In this document: piece after piece, positions 5,335 to 5,943 of the stretch
Position numbering within the stretch: the first letter of the stretch is position 1
Layout of the letters: every line of letters starts with the position of its first letter
Source: Candidatus Omnitrophota bacterium
GTDB lineage: Bacteria; Omnitrophota; Gorgyraeia; Gygaellales; Profunditerraquicolaceae
Length of the DNA: 5,943 nucleotides
Direction: 5' to 3'
Assembly: GCA_016212045.1 (NCBI GenBank)
Contig: JACRHO010000131.1
Span: 1-5,943, forward strand
The notes under the pieces: model-generated
The model's input: the letters and a program-made list of their open reading frames with translations, nothing else
Told to the model about the DNA's origin: nothing
The model's database searches: none
Made by a program: the position numbers and the translations under genes

Positions 5335-5943
5335 TTAATATTAAAAAATAGATAACAAAAACAAGGCACAACAGAATAAAAATATCACCGTAGTAGCGGG
5401 TATAAAAACTTAAATCTCTTTCTGGAATTAAAATCTCCTGCGTCTTATAGCCATCAACAAATATATTTCTGCCAGATTCATCCTGGACCAAAGTAATAAT
5501 TTTTCCTGTGGGTGCGATAAAACCTGAGACGCCAGTATTGGCAGCGCGGACTACAGGCACCCGATTTTCTACTGCCCGAAATACCGAGGCACAGAGGTGT
5601 TGGTAGGGTGAAGACGTCTTTTTAAACCAGGCATCGTTAGTGATGTTGATTAAAAAATCCGCACCTTTTTTTACAAATTCTCTTGATAATTCAGGAAATA
5701 AGTCTTCAAAACAAATTAATACAGAGAGTTGACTGGTGACCTGGTGACCTGGTGACCTGGTGACCTGTTTAAAAACAGTATATTCTCTGCCTGCTGTAAA
5801 GTCTCCGATGGGCACTACTGTTTCTAAAAAAGGAAGGGCTTTCCTTAAGGGAATATATTCTCCAAAAGGCACAAGGTGAAGTTTGTCATATTGATTTAAA
5901 ACCTCACCTTCTGCTGAAACTAAAAGCGCGCGGTTAAAATAAG
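5312..5943 (-). CDS. lnt: Apolipoprotein N-acyltransferase, C-terminal 209 residues (enters from the right edge)
   Basis: Lnt adds the third acyl chain to the N-terminal cysteine of lipoproteins at the inner membrane. The frame is open to the window edge (first whole codon at 5941), so the upstream membrane part and the first catalytic Glu are missing; a GTG at 5872 is an internal valine, not a start. Visible blocks: YFNRALLVSAEG, then YDKLHLVPFGEYIP with the catalytic Lys (codon 5882-5884) and the conserved PFGE Glu, then VLICFEDLFPEL with the nucleophile Cys (5711-5713), INITNDAWF, SPYQH, RAVENRVPVVRAANTGVS and a final hydrophobic helix (about YYGDIFILLCLVFVIYFLIL). This is the nitrilase-like domain followed by the last membrane helix, as expected. 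A four-copy 8-bp repeat (5733-5767) encodes an extra VTRSPGHQVTS-like loop seven residues before the Cys, and a second repeat forms the LVTRY tail. The MFS gene follows after 21 nt. Confidence 0.94.
   Translation of the reverse strand, partial: YFNRALLVSAEGEVLNQYDKLHLVPFGEYIPLRKALPFLETVVPIGDFTAGREYTVFKQVTRSPGHQVTSQLSVLICFEDLFPELSREFVKKGADFLINITNDAWFKKTSSPYQHLCASVFRAVENRVPVVRAANTGVSGFIAPTGKIITLVQDESGRNIFVDGYKTQEILIPERDLSFYTRYYGDIFILLCLVFVIYFLILKLLVTRY
5733..5767. repeat. Tandem repeat: four exact copies of 8-bp CTGGTGAC plus a partial copy, inside lnt
   Basis: On the plus strand CTGGTGAC occurs four times in direct succession (5733-5764), followed by CTG (5765-5767); a diverged copy, AGTTGAC, precedes it. 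It lies within the lnt reading frame and encodes about Q-V-T-R-S-P-G-H-Q-V-T-S on the minus strand. Because the unit is 8 bp, adding or losing one or two copies shifts the frame, while three copies keep it. The core CTGGTGA matches the CTRGTRA pattern of the repeat at 5299-5334. Confidence 0.9.

Noticed and set aside
5733..5767. Resemblance of CTGGTGAC to the E. coli Chi site (GCTGGTGG)
   Set aside because: Only six bases match, Chi sequences differ between lineages, and tandem repetition is not a Chi feature.
5870..5872. GTG as a start codon for a 186-residue protein
   Set aside because: This valine is in the middle of the conserved Lnt block YDKLHLVPFGE and the frame stays open with Lnt-like sequence to the window edge.
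1..5943. CRISPR array, tRNA/rRNA, insertion sequence, prophage or defence genes
   Set aside because: No spaced repeats, cloverleaf-like sequences, transposase motifs or terminal inverted repeats were seen; every larger frame is a housekeeping or envelope-type gene.

Overview
The window looks like a piece of a Gram-negative (diderm) bacterial chromosome with moderate-to-low GC. An apolipoprotein N-acyltransferase (Lnt) and an LpxL/HtrB-type acyltransferase imply a lipoprotein-bearing outer membrane. The mix of genes (an archaeal-type 'adenosine-specific kinase', a secreted PIG-L/LmbE deacetylase, a tiny two-helix membrane protein ending in a ...LAIAKE-like tail, and CTRGTRA-type short repeats) reminds me of Candidatus Omnitrophota or a related uncultured lineage. 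That taxonomic guess is an inference from memory, not something the sequence proves.

Layout. On the minus strand, read right to left, a first block runs from about 3185 to 180. It holds a secreted PIG-L family deacetylase, a PF04008-type adenosine-specific kinase, an LpxL-like acyltransferase and a 70-residue two-helix membrane protein, closed by a strong intrinsic terminator at 124-163. Beyond the terminator a CBS-domain protein begins and leaves the window at base 1. On the plus strand a zinc-type CDF cation efflux protein (3269-4174) is transcribed divergently from the PIG-L gene. Its 3' end overlaps, tail to tail, a minus-strand MFS transporter (4148-5290). That transporter lies just downstream of the C-terminal part of lnt (5312-5943), which enters from the right edge. 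No intergenic gap exceeds 300 bases, and no tRNA, rRNA, CRISPR, insertion sequence or prophage gene is visible.

How it fits together. Several genes concern the envelope: Lnt acylates lipoproteins, the LpxL-like enzyme should acylate a lipid A or related lipid precursor, the PIG-L protein may de-N-acetylate a glycan or glycolipid outside the cytoplasm, and CDF and MFS proteins export solutes. Genes inside the minus-strand block are tightly packed, with strong Shine-Dalgarno sequences overlapping the preceding stop codon (translational coupling). Genes directly behind a recognisable promoter (PIG-L, CDF, LpxL-like) have no Shine-Dalgarno, and their start codons sit only about 0-10 nt from the predicted transcription start, suggesting leaderless or nearly leaderless mRNAs.

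The most unusual items are: an 8-bp tandem repeat inside lnt, seven codons before the catalytic cysteine, where gain or loss of one unit would truncate the enzyme; a related 7-bp repeat over the lnt stop codon; back-to-back divergent promoters with leaderless starts; and an LpxL-like protein in which the acidic residue of the HX4(D/E) motif is a proline. I see no clearly new multi-gene system such as a defence island.
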